Shown: positions 53,142 through 62,397 of the stretch, piece by piece
Numbering within the stretch: position 1 is the stretch's first letter
Layout: the number at the start of each line of letters is the position of its first letter
DNA from: JAZKBN01 sp040388605
GTDB taxonomy: Bacteria; Bacteroidota; Bacteroidia; Cytophagales; Flexibacteraceae
Assembly: GCA_040388605.1 (NCBI GenBank)
Contig: JAZKBN010000051.1
Span: 53,978-117,977 of the forward strand
Reading direction: 5' to 3'
DNA: 64,000 nucleotides
Position numbers and translations under genes: made by a program
The notes under the pieces: generated by a model
What the model was told of the DNA's origin: nothing
Seen by the model: only the letters and a program-made list of their open reading frames with translations
Database searches by the model: none

Positions 53142-53603
53142 CTAATGGCATTCAGGCGCGCCGGTTTTATAAACATGGCCGGTTCCGTCGGTAAAAATAT
53201 CAAACATGAACTCGCTCCTGTCGCCACCCGACCTGCTTAATGTATATAAGCAATTCGGCTGCATCATTAAGCTTTTGCCCTTCAGCAGGCTGTCGCCTGA
53301 ATTGGTGCGCAGGTACAATTCATAATTTGCCGGTAAATTGCTTAAATCAAGTTCAGCCGCCACTTCATCATAAAGGGCCCACTTAATGGTAAACCCCTGA
53401 ATGTATGAACTGTCGGGTATTTTATATTGGGTAATTTGCAGCGCATTAAATTTTTCGCAGCTGCAGGAAACCACATTTTGGGTTTCCAAATTATAATGCA
53501 TCGAATGGCTGCAAGGCTGACCCATTACAGCAGTAAACCAAATAATTAATACAATTCCGAAAGTAAGCAACCCGATAATAATAACTGCTGCTATGCTGCG
53601 CAT
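53142..53603 (-). CDS. Small membrane-anchored protein, unknown
   Basis: A 153-aa protein with one N-terminal membrane helix (about 4-26, AAVIIIGLLTFGIVLIIWFT) and a periplasmic part with five cysteines (C32, and CSC at about 47-49, among others). No known domain was recognised. It lies 20 bp after the stop-to-start junction of the large NHL gene and may be co-transcribed with it. Confidence 0.65.
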   Translation of the reverse strand: MRSIAAVIIIGLLTFGIVLIIWFTAVMGQPCSHSMHYNLETQNVVSCSCEKFNALQITQYKIPDSSYIQGFTIKWALYDEVAAELDLSNLPANYELYLRTNSGDSLLKGKSLMMQPNCLYTLSRSGGDRSEFMFDIFTDGTGHVYKTGAPECH

Positions 53604-53622
53604 ATACTAAGCCCTGCTTTAT

Positions 53623-56529
53623 TTACTCTGCCTTTACCAACCTGAGCCTTTGCCCGGCAGCGCTTACTGTATAAATACCCGCAGGCAAATGCAGTATATT
53701 AATTTGCGATCCGGGGGCAATTGGGCCGCTTAGTACAACCTGTCCTAAGTTGTTATACATAATGAAGTCAGATTTGCCTTTGATGCCTGCAATGCCAAAA
53801 CTCCCGGTTGCCGGGTTCGGCATCAGCGATATTGTATTATATGAAGCAGCGCCGATACCCAAAATTACAAAAGGGGCAGATTCAGGCGTGATTTGCCCGT
53901 TGCTGTAGGTAATTACAACCGTATATGTTCCGGGTCCCAGGTTAGGAATGCTTTGCCCCGCATAGCCGGTAATGGCAATTCCGTTCAAATACCAGGTGTA
54001 AAAGGTTCCGCCGGCCTGCGTAATTAAAGAATCTCCGTTGGTATTCATGCTGATTTCAGGCGGCAATAAGCGCTCTCTTACCCTTACGTGAATTACATTG
54101 CTTATGGCAGCGCAGTTTTCTGAAGGTATGCTTAGGCTGTAATTACCGCTTGTTTTTACAGTAATGCTGCGTCCTGTTTCACCATTGCTCCATAGGTAAT
54201 TGCTTGCATCGGTAACTTTACGGATCCTGTTCAGTGGAGAGTCTGCAACGTAGACCGCACCTTCATTATCTGTTGCTGTGCATGCCGGGCCGTAGAATTG
54301 CGCACAACTCCCGGTACCGTCAAAGTAGCCTTTGCCGCCTGATGAAACAAATGAACAGAAACCTGATTTTGAAACGGAGCGCAAATCGTTTGTATAGTTA
54401 TTGAAAAAGTAAAGGTTATCATCCTTATCTATAGACAGGCAGGAAGGAAAGTAAAGCTCTGCAAGCCTTGCAGGGCAGTTTTCTCCTGTAATATTTCCGC
54501 CGCCGGCAAAGGTGCTTACAATTCCTGCGGCGCTTATTTTCCTTATAACATTGTTAGACCTGTCGCATACAAACAGGTTGCCTGTTTTATCAAAAACTAT
54601 ATCTGAAGGGTCATTAAAACGGGCTTCCGAAACGGGACCGTTAAAAAAGCCGATTTGCCCTGAACCGGCAAAAGTACTTACTATGCCTGCGTTGCTTAGC
54701 TTTCTTATTCGGTCTTTATCTACAATATAAACGTTGCCTGCCGGGTCTGCGGCAACAGATTTTAAGCCCGAAAATTGTGCTGTGCTGCCGGGCCCGTCGG
54801 CAGTGCCGCCATGCCCGTTACCGGCAAGGGTTGTTACCATGCCGGTGGTACTAATCTTCCTGATGGTGCAGGTTCCATTGTCGGCAAGGTACAGGTTGCC
54901 GGCGCTGTCTGATGTAATAGCGGTTACAGATTTAAGGCTGACAGAACTTAGCGGCCCGTTGTTCAGCAGGGTATCTGCCCTGTTATTACAAACATAGGTT
55001 CTTACACCTGAAGCAGTAACTTTTGAAATTGCGCTTCCCTGCGCAATATAAAAGCAGGTATCGGCCTTGCAGAAATGGAAAGCAGTAATGCCTGTATAAG
55101 ACGGCCCTCCAAAATTTGCCGATAATGCCCATGTACTTACATTGTAATTATAAGGAACGGCCTGTAAAACAACGCTGTCGCCTTCATTAAATGTGGTCGG
55201 GCCCAATGTATCGGCATGGGAATGGTTAATTACTGTAAGGGGGGAGGCGTGCATGCTGTTGCTTACCGCCGATGTGCAGCCTGCAATTACTGTTTTTACA
55301 TTGTAGTCGCTAAAGTCAGATACGGTAATGCTCGGGCCTGTTGCGCCGTTGCTCCATATATAAGAATCAACGGGCTGCTGTTGAAAAATTTTACGCAGCT
55401 GAAAGCCGTCGGCAAAGTAAACATTACCATCGGCACAGGCAGAAAGGCATAAAACGCTGCTGCAAAGCGAAACTGAGCTTAGCCCGTTTTTTATACCCCA
55501 ACCGGAACTGCCGGCAACAGTACTTACCATGCCGTTGGCATCAATTTTACGAATCCTGAAATTGCCGTTATCTGATACATACAGGCTGCCGTCTTTATCC
55601 AGAGCAATTGAATAAGGGCTGCTGAACAGGGCTTGGTCGGCAGGGCCTTCTTTATAACCGCCGCTATAGCTGCCGGCATAAATGCTTACAAGACCATCGG
55701 GACTTACTTTACCTATTCGGTTATCGTAGGTTCCTGTATAATACAGGTTTCCTACAGAGTCTGCCGCAAGTGTGCGCGGGTTAAAAATAGACAGGTTGGT
55801 GCCGGCAACGGCATCGGTCATGAAGCTTTGCTCACCGTTGGGCCTTATTTTTATGATACGGCCGGCGGTGCAGGTGTACAGGTTCCCGAGCCCGTCGGCG
55901 GCTATGGCCTGTATATTTAAAAAGGAAGCAAAGGGCCCTCTTTCGCTGAACCCGCGGCCGTCTGATGTAAGGGTGGTAACCATGCCATCTGGTGAAATAC
56001 GCCTGAGAGCATTTCCCCAACGTTCCCCAACGTAAATATTACCGGCTTTATCACGACCCAGGCAGGTTGGCGACAGAAATCGTGCGCTGTCCCTGTACCC
56101 GTTCCTGGTTCCCCAAACAGTAGAACCGGCAAAAACACTGTGGCTGCCATCTGTACCTACTTTATAAACAGGGTTCGTATCATTGCCGTTATAGCCGGGA
56201 ATATAATATATGTTTCCGCTGTTGTCTGTTACCATGCTTATTACAGTGCCATTGACTGCGGAAATGTTGTAATGCGCGCTTACAATGGTATCGCCTTTTT
56301 TCGGGGCATGGAAGGTTACACTGCCGCCGGGACAGATCTTTAAATCGGGGTTGGTGGTGTAAATAACCGGGGGGCTTTGGCAGTCGTTGGTAACAGCGCG
56401 TACTTTATTGCCTGCAGAATTGCCTTTATTCCCGTTTCCGGGTTTATGAAAGGCGCTTACAGCCTCGGTATATGAGCAAAAAAGTACTGCGATAAGCACG
56501 CAAAGCACATAAGCGTACAGTTGTTTCAT
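53623..56529 (-). CDS. Secreted NHL-repeat protein with T9SS sorting domain
   Basis: A 968-aa exported protein with a signal peptide (about 1-26). Two sets of NHL-type propeller repeats lie at about 100-390 and 500-760 (for example FSSPYSIALDKDGSLYVSDN, FNDPSDIVFDKTGNLFVCDR). Each set is followed by an Ig-like segment (YLWSNGETGRSITVKTSGNY). The C-terminal 75 or so residues are a sorting domain (SLMPNPATGSFGIAGIKG, AGIYTVSAAGQRLRLVKAE). NHL propellers usually bind ligands or other proteins; a specific role is unknown. Confidence 0.88.
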   Translation of the reverse strand: MKQLYAYVLCVLIAVLFCSYTEAVSAFHKPGNGNKGNSAGNKVRAVTNDCQSPPVIYTTNPDLKICPGGSVTFHAPKKGDTIVSAHYNISAVNGTVISMVTDNSGNIYYIPGYNGNDTNPVYKVGTDGSHSVFAGSTVWGTRNGYRDSARFLSPTCLGRDKAGNIYVGERWGNALRRISPDGMVTTLTSDGRGFSERGPFASFLNIQAIAADGLGNLYTCTAGRIIKIRPNGEQSFMTDAVAGTNLSIFNPRTLAADSVGNLYYTGTYDNRIGKVSPDGLVSIYAGSYSGGYKEGPADQALFSSPYSIALDKDGSLYVSDNGNFRIRKIDANGMVSTVAGSSGWGIKNGLSSVSLCSSVLCLSACADGNVYFADGFQLRKIFQQQPVDSYIWSNGATGPSITVSDFSDYNVKTVIAGCTSAVSNSMHASPLTVINHSHADTLGPTTFNEGDSVVLQAVPYNYNVSTWALSANFGGPSYTGITAFHFCKADTCFYIAQGSAISKVTASGVRTYVCNNRADTLLNNGPLSSVSLKSVTAITSDSAGNLYLADNGTCTIRKISTTGMVTTLAGNGHGGTADGPGSTAQFSGLKSVAADPAGNVYIVDKDRIRKLSNAGIVSTFAGSGQIGFFNGPVSEARFNDPSDIVFDKTGNLFVCDRSNNVIRKISAAGIVSTFAGGGNITGENCPARLAELYFPSCLSIDKDDNLYFFNNYTNDLRSVSKSGFCSFVSSGGKGYFDGTGSCAQFYGPACTATDNEGAVYVADSPLNRIRKVTDASNYLWSNGETGRSITVKTSGNYSLSIPSENCAAISNVIHVRVRERLLPPEISMNTNGDSLITQAGGTFYTWYLNGIAITGYAGQSIPNLGPGTYTVVITYSNGQITPESAPFVILGIGAASYNTISLMPNPATGSFGIAGIKGKSDFIMYNNLGQVVLSGPIAPGSQINILHLPAGIYTVSAAGQRLRLVKAE

Positions 56530-56652
56530 TCGGTGTAATTATTAAAGTGTTTGCTCTTAAAAACTTAGGCAATGTATTGATATTTTGAATGCGGAGGGGG
56601 GAAGATTAAAAAATTAAATTGTACCCAGCTAATGTATTGTAGCTAAGTCTGT

Positions 56653-57438
56653 TTACCTGAAGATATAAGCTGCCTTGTATTTAACAGGGTAGAAATGGAT
56701 ATTACCTCCTTTGTTTTCTGTAACATTCATTTCAGTAGGAAATATCCTGTTCCTGTTTACATAGGTGTAAGTGTAATAATGAAGACCATTACCAATATAT
56801 TCAGGCAGGTTAAGGCTTGTTTTACCGTACATATTTGGCGGCCCATGCCCGAAGCGGGGCACAGCGGGTAAGAGCATATTTACCAAATTGGTATCAGGTC
56901 TGAAATCAGGATTATATTTATAAGTGTAGTAGCAGGAGCCATTTTTTTTGTAACAAACCAGGTTCCCGTCTGTCCATTCAAATGAATTTGTATCCTGCCT
57001 GACTGTGGCGCTATAAGTTATTATTTGGGATACCATTTGCTCATTATTGTCGTAGGTATAATGGTATCGTTTAACAGTATCGCCGAAGCTGTTATATTCT
57101 GCTTCATAGCTTATTTTACCGCCGGTTAAAATAGCTTTTATTGTGTTCAGAGAACTGTCGATGCCGTTCCTGCGCAAGGTGCGCGTGCAGGTTATTTCAT
57201 TGTCGGAATAGGTGTAAGAGGTGATGCTGTCAATGGTAAGTCCGTCAAGTGTATATGTGATGCTTCGGCTTTCCATCCTTGTTCTGTCGGGCGACCATGT
57301 GTAGTGGTAGCTATAGAAATAGCTTGTAAGTGCGGCTACACGGCAGTTTGTTAAGGGTGGACTCTCATCGGGGGTGCATGCAATTGTCAAAAGGCAAAGA
57401 GAAACAATAAAGCCTTGTATTGTGATTGAGCGGATCAT
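56653..57438 (-). CDS. YD-like (DUF4595-type) lipoprotein
   Basis: A 261-aa lipoprotein. The ATG at 57438 gives a lipobox (GFIVSLCLLTIAC, then TPDES); the longer frame from 57507 has no such signal. The mature part has repeats such as SYTYSDNEITCTRTL and KRYHYTYDNNEQMVSQI, similar to the YD-like proteins at 9192 and 10695. It is the last gene of the leftward operon with the RHS-core gene. Its start overlaps the tail of the DUF1493 gene. Confidence 0.72.
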   Translation of the reverse strand: MIRSITIQGFIVSLCLLTIACTPDESPPLTNCRVAALTSYFYSYHYTWSPDRTRMESRSITYTLDGLTIDSITSYTYSDNEITCTRTLRRNGIDSSLNTIKAILTGGKISYEAEYNSFGDTVKRYHYTYDNNEQMVSQIITYSATVRQDTNSFEWTDGNLVCYKKNGSCYYTYKYNPDFRPDTNLVNMLLPAVPRFGHGPPNMYGKTSLNLPEYIGNGLHYYTYTYVNRNRIFPTEMNVTENKGGNIHFYPVKYKAAYIFR

Positions 57439-57793
57439 AGGTTTGAGTTTTTGCAACATTTCTACTGAAACCTCTATTGATAACACTTTCGTCCAACTTT
57501 CCTGCAATAATACCTTTTACCAAATGACTGACTTGTAAAGGCTTTACATTAGATATTTTGAATAATCTGGAAAGCAGATTTAGCCCTCCTTCAGCACTGA
57601 AATACTCAGCCGCCTTGAACTGAGATACATTAACATTAAATTTTTTACCATAAGCAATCAGCAGTTCTACAGCATCATCACCATATATATTCAGATCTGT
57701 TTCCAGTCCCGATTTTTCCAGTATTGCCTCTTTCGGGATACCACAAAAGTCGCTTATAAAGTCTCTTAATTCATCAGGCTTTTCTGCATACAT
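57365..57793 (-). CDS. DUF1493 family protein (acyl-carrier-like), extended C-terminus
   Basis: A 142-aa protein. Residues 1-100 fit DUF1493 (LRDFISDFCGIPKEAILEKS, LNIYGDDAVELLIAYGKKFN, KGIIAGKLDESVIN), whose fold resembles acyl carrier proteins. Related proteins commonly end soon after the ESVIN region. Here about 40 further residues follow in a frame that runs 74 bases into the next gene. A single-base shift would give a stop (AATAG) at that point. It lies 11 bases from the membrane-protein gene. The function is unknown; an immunity role in this operon is inference. Confidence 0.72.
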   Translation of the reverse strand: MYAEKPDELRDFISDFCGIPKEAILEKSGLETDLNIYGDDAVELLIAYGKKFNVNVSQFKAAEYFSAEGGLNLLSRLFKISNVKPLQVSHLVKGIIAGKLDESVINRGFSRNVAKTQTYDPLNHNTRLYCFSLPFDNCMHPR

Positions 57794-57804
57794 ACTAATA
57801 ATGT

Positions 57805-58293
57805 CTATATTTTCCCGAAGAATATTTTTTCAAGGTAATTGCTTGCTTTCCCGGTGAAATAAAGGGTTGGTACTTGGAAAACGAAGAAGGATATGTGCAG
57901 AAGTACAATATTCTCTCCTACCGCGCCGCTTACTTCTTTCAAAGTGTAATAAACTAAATATGAAACCTGGCTTAAACCAAAGTAAAACATGGAGCATAAT
58001 TCGTCGGCCGGAGCCTGTGTATTATCTGCCGAATATGAAGTAAAACAGATACCTGCTACAAATACAATGGCCGGCAATACCAGCCAAACATTTCTCGAAC
58101 AAAAGAACTGTAACGAAATTATTACAAATGGACTATATAAAAGAATGATTACTAAAAATGAATGGCCAAACATGGTTAAATTTGGCCAGGGCAATTTTAA
58201 AACAGTTCTAATTATCAACGAAGCCAAGTTGCTTAAAACTATAAAGACATAATTTATAACTATAAACAGTGGACATATCTTTAATTTGTGCAT
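57805..58293 (-). CDS. Small inner-membrane protein, four helices
   Basis: A 162-aa hydrophobic protein. The ATG at 58293 is preferred; a GTG at 58323 would add ten residues. Helices lie at about 8-30, 42-62, 65-85 and 125-145. No family was recognised. It sits between a lipoprotein gene and a DUF1493 gene in a tight leftward series and is A/T-rich like them. Membrane-bound immunity proteins exist in toxin loci, which makes that a possible role. Confidence 0.65.
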   Translation of the reverse strand: MHKLKICPLFIVINYVFIVLSNLASLIIRTVLKLPWPNLTMFGHSFLVIILLYSPFVIISLQFFCSRNVWLVLPAIVFVAGICFTSYSADNTQAPADELCSMFYFGLSQVSYLVYYTLKEVSGAVGENIVLLHISFFVFQVPTLYFTGKASNYLEKIFFGKI

Positions 58294-58342
58294 GTTAAAA
58301 ATAACGTATTTATCCTTTGACACAGTTCAGTTTACATCCTCG

Positions 58343-58846
58343 CTATTTTCTGATATACCAATTGCCCTTATAATGTTTGAATTCATTAATGTCACTTGGT
58401 TTAGAGTTTGGCATCAGTCTTAAAAGTATCGGCGGGTCCTGACTGTTAGGATTAATATAAACGTTGCCGACGGTGTCAACACCGATAACATATAATTCAA
58501 GTTTTAAATACTCCTTAATAGATATTTCTATTTCGCTGCTATCTAAATAATCATGCTCGCACCTTATTAAAACTAAATCTTTTTCGATTTTTATGATACC
58601 ATTGTCATCATCGTTTACCAAAACAGCGTATGGGCCACAAGCGCCCCTAAATTCACCGACAAAATAAATTGAAGTATTACGGTTTGTTCCAGTACTCCGA
58701 AAGTGTATAAATCTGTTTTTCAACTTACTAAAGTCAGTAAAATTGTGTTTCTCAACCACATCTTCAATAACATCATCTTGACTGCTGCATGATTGAAGTG
58801 TAGCAGTCAAGAAGAATGCAATGCATAATATCTTTGAGTAGTACAT
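58343..58846 (-). CDS. Small lipoprotein behind the RHS-core gene (immunity candidate)
   Basis: A 167-aa protein with a lipobox (FFLTATLQSC, Cys at residue 20) followed by SSQDD, an acidic motif that may direct surface display. Conserved with the orphan protein at 12344: DFSKLKNR, DYLDSS, GVDTVGNVYINP, P-I-L-L-R and KGNWYIR. The ATG is 1 bp beyond the stop of the RHS-core gene, so translation is probably coupled. The position is that of an immunity gene for a toxin tip; the activity of that tip is unknown. Confidence 0.75.
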   Translation of the reverse strand: MYYSKILCIAFFLTATLQSCSSQDDVIEDVVEKHNFTDFSKLKNRFIHFRSTGTNRNTSIYFVGEFRGACGPYAVLVNDDDNGIIKIEKDLVLIRCEHDYLDSSEIEISIKEYLKLELYVIGVDTVGNVYINPNSQDPPILLRLMPNSKPSDINEFKHYKGNWYIRK

Positions 58847-58847
58847 C

Positions 58848-61073
58848 TTATCGAGTTTTTTGAGCCGGAGCAGAAAGCCCTTTTGTAGGTGTCCAAGATC
58901 TTAGCCTAAGTAGATTACGGGCTGCATAATTAACACCGCTGTTTATTGACCTTTGGTCGTCTTCTGAGTCGAATTGTCCCGTATAACCGTTTGTTGTCGG
59001 GTGAGCAAGGCTGTTAAAATGAGCACCTAACCTTAATGTCAATATATCTATCCCAAGTGAATGACCTGATGCACCCCAAAGGAAGTTTCCAAAATTCATA
59101 TGATTATGTACATAACCGTCTCCTCCTTCAGGAATAAAGAGCATTGGTGAAGGTGCATCCAAGGGATAGTCACTTGCTTCGGGAAACTCTTTGGGAATCG
59201 CAGAGTAGGAAAAATCTAATTTGTGATTACCCTCGCTATTATTTAGCAAATAGCTCAACCCATTATTCCTGTTTTCGGAATCGAAAGCTCCTGCCTTACC
59301 CAACATTTTACTTATCTTCTCTAAACTAACAAAAGAAACTGAATTAATTTTACCCGAGGCAATATCTTCAGGGTCAGTTTCCGGTGAGGCGAATTTATAA
59401 ACTTGCTGCGCTCCGGAAGTCGAATTTTCCACAATTAACCTGTCCGGCATGTCAGTTTTATCTTGCCTAATGAAATTTCCTTTTTCGTTGAATACATAAT
59501 CATCCGGATCCCTTCCATCCGGATCAATATACCTAATCGGATTATTCAAGCAATAAGCATAAGGGCTCCAGCTCGGATATTCGCTTGCCATAGGATCTAC
59601 GCTCCAAAAGGTACTGATTACCGTTGGATTCTGCACTGTTTCCGAATCTCCGGTATCTCTTTGCCGCAGGCCAATAATTTGCCCCTTCCGCATATTGAGC
59701 GCCATGCCGCCTATATATTGTATGCTGTCGTTGTTTTCCCCTTCATCGTACCTTCCTTTACTGAGCGTAAGCATGCGCCCGGATTTGCCTATGCTTGCAA
59801 AGGGATTATGCACAAACCTGGCTGTATCTAAAGTACGCGCTATTTTTTGATTGCCATCCCTTTTTTCATCCACCGATGTAAGCCAGTTCAGGTACATCCG
59901 GGCAGGCATTTCCCTGTAGCCCAGACGGAGGGGTTCCATATAAAGCCTTTCCATTTCCGTATAACGGGTTTTTAACCCCGGAATAAGCGAGAGCCCGGTA
60001 ATGTTTTTGATGCCTTTGGCCTGCATTTGCTGCTCGCATTCACTTCTCAGGCATTCAGCTTTCAGTATCAGCGCATTTACGCTGTTGGGCTGCACCTTGA
60101 GCACGGCATTGGCACATTTAATCATAAAGCCATCTGTGCTGTTCTTTCTTATTGCTTCGTAACCCTTGGCCAGATCGTACATGCAAAGAGCTATGCACTG
60201 CTTTTGACTGAGGGTGTCCGTAAATATCCCGCTGCGGATGGCATCGAGCGAGATATAGCCCGAGGCGCATATCCAGGCATCGGTGGGAAACACCCCGCTT
60301 GTAAGCTCGGTATTATACCAGCCATGCTCTTTGCTGCGGTTCCTGATATAGAGGTGGTTGGGCCCTGTCGAAATCCAGGCCTTTGCACCGAGCTCATCGG
60401 CAAGTATTTTATAGAGGTAGGGCATAGAGTGGCAGTTGCCCGTACCTGTTGCAAGCAGCTTGCTCACAAACATTTTCGACCAGTCGGCTTTGCCGAAGAA
60501 GTCGTCAAAATCATAGTTATAAGGCAGGTGGGCAATCATCTTTACAGGAATAGGCCCCATGCTTCGGTCAAGGTAATACACGGTATCTTTGAGCACCTTG
60601 AATATTGCCATGTTTTTGAGGAAGTTCAGGCTGTCTTTTTCGCGGTAATTCAGTTTGCGGTTTGCCTGCATCCATGCTTTCGAGTATCTGGTAAGCTTTT
60701 GCACCCTGGCATCGAAATCCTCAAAACTGAGTGTACTGTCGCAGGCATGCTCAGCCGTAAAAACTGCCTGCTTAAAAATGAGCGGCGCTTTGCCCTCCAG
60801 CATATCGTTTAAGGTTTTAAAGGCAGTTTCATATCTGTCGCTTATCGCATCAGTTTGCAGTTTAGACTCATGAGCGGGTTTGTAAGCAGCCTTTATATTG
60901 CCTTTCATGCCGGTCCTCGGGTCTTCATCCGCAACGCTTCGGATGTTCTCTTTCACCGGGGTGTTCACGGTTTTGGGCATTATGGCGCTTACCTGCTTTT
61001 TTGTTTTGCAGGAATAAAGGCTTGCAAACAGCAGCAGCAATCCAAATAACAGTACGTTTTTACCTCTTTGCAT
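58848..61073 (-). CDS. Lipoprotein with transglutaminase-like domain fused to an RHS core and variable tip
   Basis: A 741-aa lipoprotein (FASLYSC, Cys 22). Residues about 75-330 match the 445-aa protein encoded upstream. They carry a transglutaminase-like triad: C214 (GTGNCHSMPYL), H240 (GPNHLYI) and E256 in WYNTELTSG. Residues about 452-522 form an RHS-repeat-associated core (STFWSVDPMASEYPSWSPYA, then NNPIRYIDPDGRDP). The last 219 residues (523-741) are a tip of unknown type with GNFLWG, LGAHFNS and FDSEDDQRS motifs. The coding DNA of the tip is more A/T-rich than the front. It overlaps the upstream gene by 14 bases. RHS cores usually precede toxin tips; here the normal long RHS shell is replaced by the transglutaminase-like part. 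Confidence 0.82.
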   Translation of the reverse strand: MQRGKNVLLFGLLLLFASLYSCKTKKQVSAIMPKTVNTPVKENIRSVADEDPRTGMKGNIKAAYKPAHESKLQTDAISDRYETAFKTLNDMLEGKAPLIFKQAVFTAEHACDSTLSFEDFDARVQKLTRYSKAWMQANRKLNYREKDSLNFLKNMAIFKVLKDTVYYLDRSMGPIPVKMIAHLPYNYDFDDFFGKADWSKMFVSKLLATGTGNCHSMPYLYKILADELGAKAWISTGPNHLYIRNRSKEHGWYNTELTSGVFPTDAWICASGYISLDAIRSGIFTDTLSQKQCIALCMYDLAKGYEAIRKNSTDGFMIKCANAVLKVQPNSVNALILKAECLRSECEQQMQAKGIKNITGLSLIPGLKTRYTEMERLYMEPLRLGYREMPARMYLNWLTSVDEKRDGNQKIARTLDTARFVHNPFASIGKSGRMLTLSKGRYDEGENNDSIQYIGGMALNMRKGQIIGLRQRDTGDSETVQNPTVISTFWSVDPMASEYPSWSPYAYCLNNPIRYIDPDGRDPDDYVFNEKGNFIRQDKTDMPDRLIVENSTSGAQQVYKFASPETDPEDIASGKINSVSFVSLEKISKMLGKAGAFDSENRNNGLSYLLNNSEGNHKLDFSYSAIPKEFPEASDYPLDAPSPMLFIPEGGDGYVHNHMNFGNFLWGASGHSLGIDILTLRLGAHFNSLAHPTTNGYTGQFDSEDDQRSINSGVNYAARNLLRLRSWTPTKGLSAPAQKTR

Positions 61074-62397
61074 TGGTGCTGATTTGTTTTTTGAGTTTCA
61101 GGCTTTCCGCTTTTCTTGCCGCACCATCAGCCGAAGCCAGCCAATCGCGGTATTTATCTATAGGCATTGGGTTGTACCCAAGCTCATCAATAATATCGTA
61201 AATTTCATGTATTTGCTTGTTTTGTCTGCTTAATTCAGGATACAGGTAAAACTGTTTGTCAGATTTAAGGCCTATTGCTCTTGCTGAACGGGTACAGGCT
61301 ATTGTCATGGCATTGGCTTTCATAATATACCCGTCAATGCTGTTCGGGCAAATTTTAATGATGCTGTCTGCCATAGCTATCACAAAATTATCATCGCCCA
61401 TTTTGTTGCTGTATCCTTTCACCAAATCAGCCATTACATACGCCAATAAAGCGCTGCGGTTCAATGTATCAAGATAGATTTTATTCCTGATGGCTGCGGT
61501 ACTGATATAGCCCGAAGCCATGGCCCATGTTTTGGAAGCGGGGTTGCCGTTGGTTGTTTCAAAATTGTATAATTCTCCTGTTATGCTGTCGCTGAAAACA
61601 ATGAAGCTATGGTTCGGGGAGATAGAGAGCCAAGCCTTGGCTTTCAGTTCCTCGGCAAGTATCAGGTAGAGCAGGGGCATGGAGTGGCATTGACCTGTAC
61701 CTTCGTGCAGCAGCCTGCCGACAAACATTTTAGAGTAATCATTTTCGCCGAAGGGGTCTTCAAAATCATAAGTATAGTGCCTCTGCAAACGACCTTGTTC
61801 ATCTGTTAAATCCTCCGCGAACAGCTTTTGTATCGCATAGTTTTTACCCAGGCTGTTGCGGGCTACCTGCTCACGTTTCATAACTTCTTCCAACAAATGA
61901 ACCTTATCTGTAATTTTTTTGTTGAAAACTGAATATGGAATGGCATTGCCTGTGTAGGCACCCTCAACTAAAAATACCGCTCTTTTCAGCGAGAAAGGTA
62001 TTTTCCCTCTTTGCATTCGCAGCAGTTCGGTAAAAACGAATTTGAACTGTGCCAAACTTTTTTCGTAGCGAAGCTTTTCCCGTTCGGCTGCCTGTTGTTC
62101 GGCTGTTATGGTCTGGCTCTGAACTTCCTCAGCTCCCCGCACAGAACCCTCATAAGACGAACCGGGAGGATTGGTTTTTAATATCTTCTCATTTTGTTCT
62201 GCTGACTTTCTGTACATTTTATTAGTGTATTCTACTGCCGGGTTTGCAGGCTGTCTGTTGCCGCCTGGCTGTGAACCCGGCATGGTTGTTACAGGGCTGA
62301 ATGTAGAAAAAGTCGGCGAGGCGGGTGTCTTAATCTGCCCGAACATTATGAACGGCGCAAGCATAATGAAACAGAGTACAAGCAGGTATCTGCACAT
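61060..62397 (-). CDS. Exported transglutaminase-like protein, stand-alone paralogue
   Basis: A 445-aa protein with a signal peptide (about 1-20, ending MFG before QIKTP). Residues about 115-370 align with the front half of the downstream RHS-core protein. The triad is C237 (GTGQCHSMPLL), H263 (SPNHSFI) and E280 in YNFETTNG. Its Lys-rich end overlaps the start of the next gene by 14 bases, so the two are translationally coupled. It may process or present its neighbour; the substrate is unknown. It is the first gene of a six-gene leftward operon and is divergent from ruvB. Confidence 0.8.
   Translation of the reverse strand: MCRYLLVLCFIMLAPFIMFGQIKTPASPTFSTFSPVTTMPGSQPGGNRQPANPAVEYTNKMYRKSAEQNEKILKTNPPGSSYEGSVRGAEEVQSQTITAEQQAAEREKLRYEKSLAQFKFVFTELLRMQRGKIPFSLKRAVFLVEGAYTGNAIPYSVFNKKITDKVHLLEEVMKREQVARNSLGKNYAIQKLFAEDLTDEQGRLQRHYTYDFEDPFGENDYSKMFVGRLLHEGTGQCHSMPLLYLILAEELKAKAWLSISPNHSFIVFSDSITGELYNFETTNGNPASKTWAMASGYISTAAIRNKIYLDTLNRSALLAYVMADLVKGYSNKMGDDNFVIAMADSIIKICPNSIDGYIMKANAMTIACTRSARAIGLKSDKQFYLYPELSRQNKQIHEIYDIIDELGYNPMPIDKYRDWLASADGAARKAESLKLKKQISTNAKR

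Noticed and set aside
60027..60812. Antisense open frame of 261 codons inside the RHS-core gene
   Set aside because: The sense frame has clear domains; the antisense product does not.
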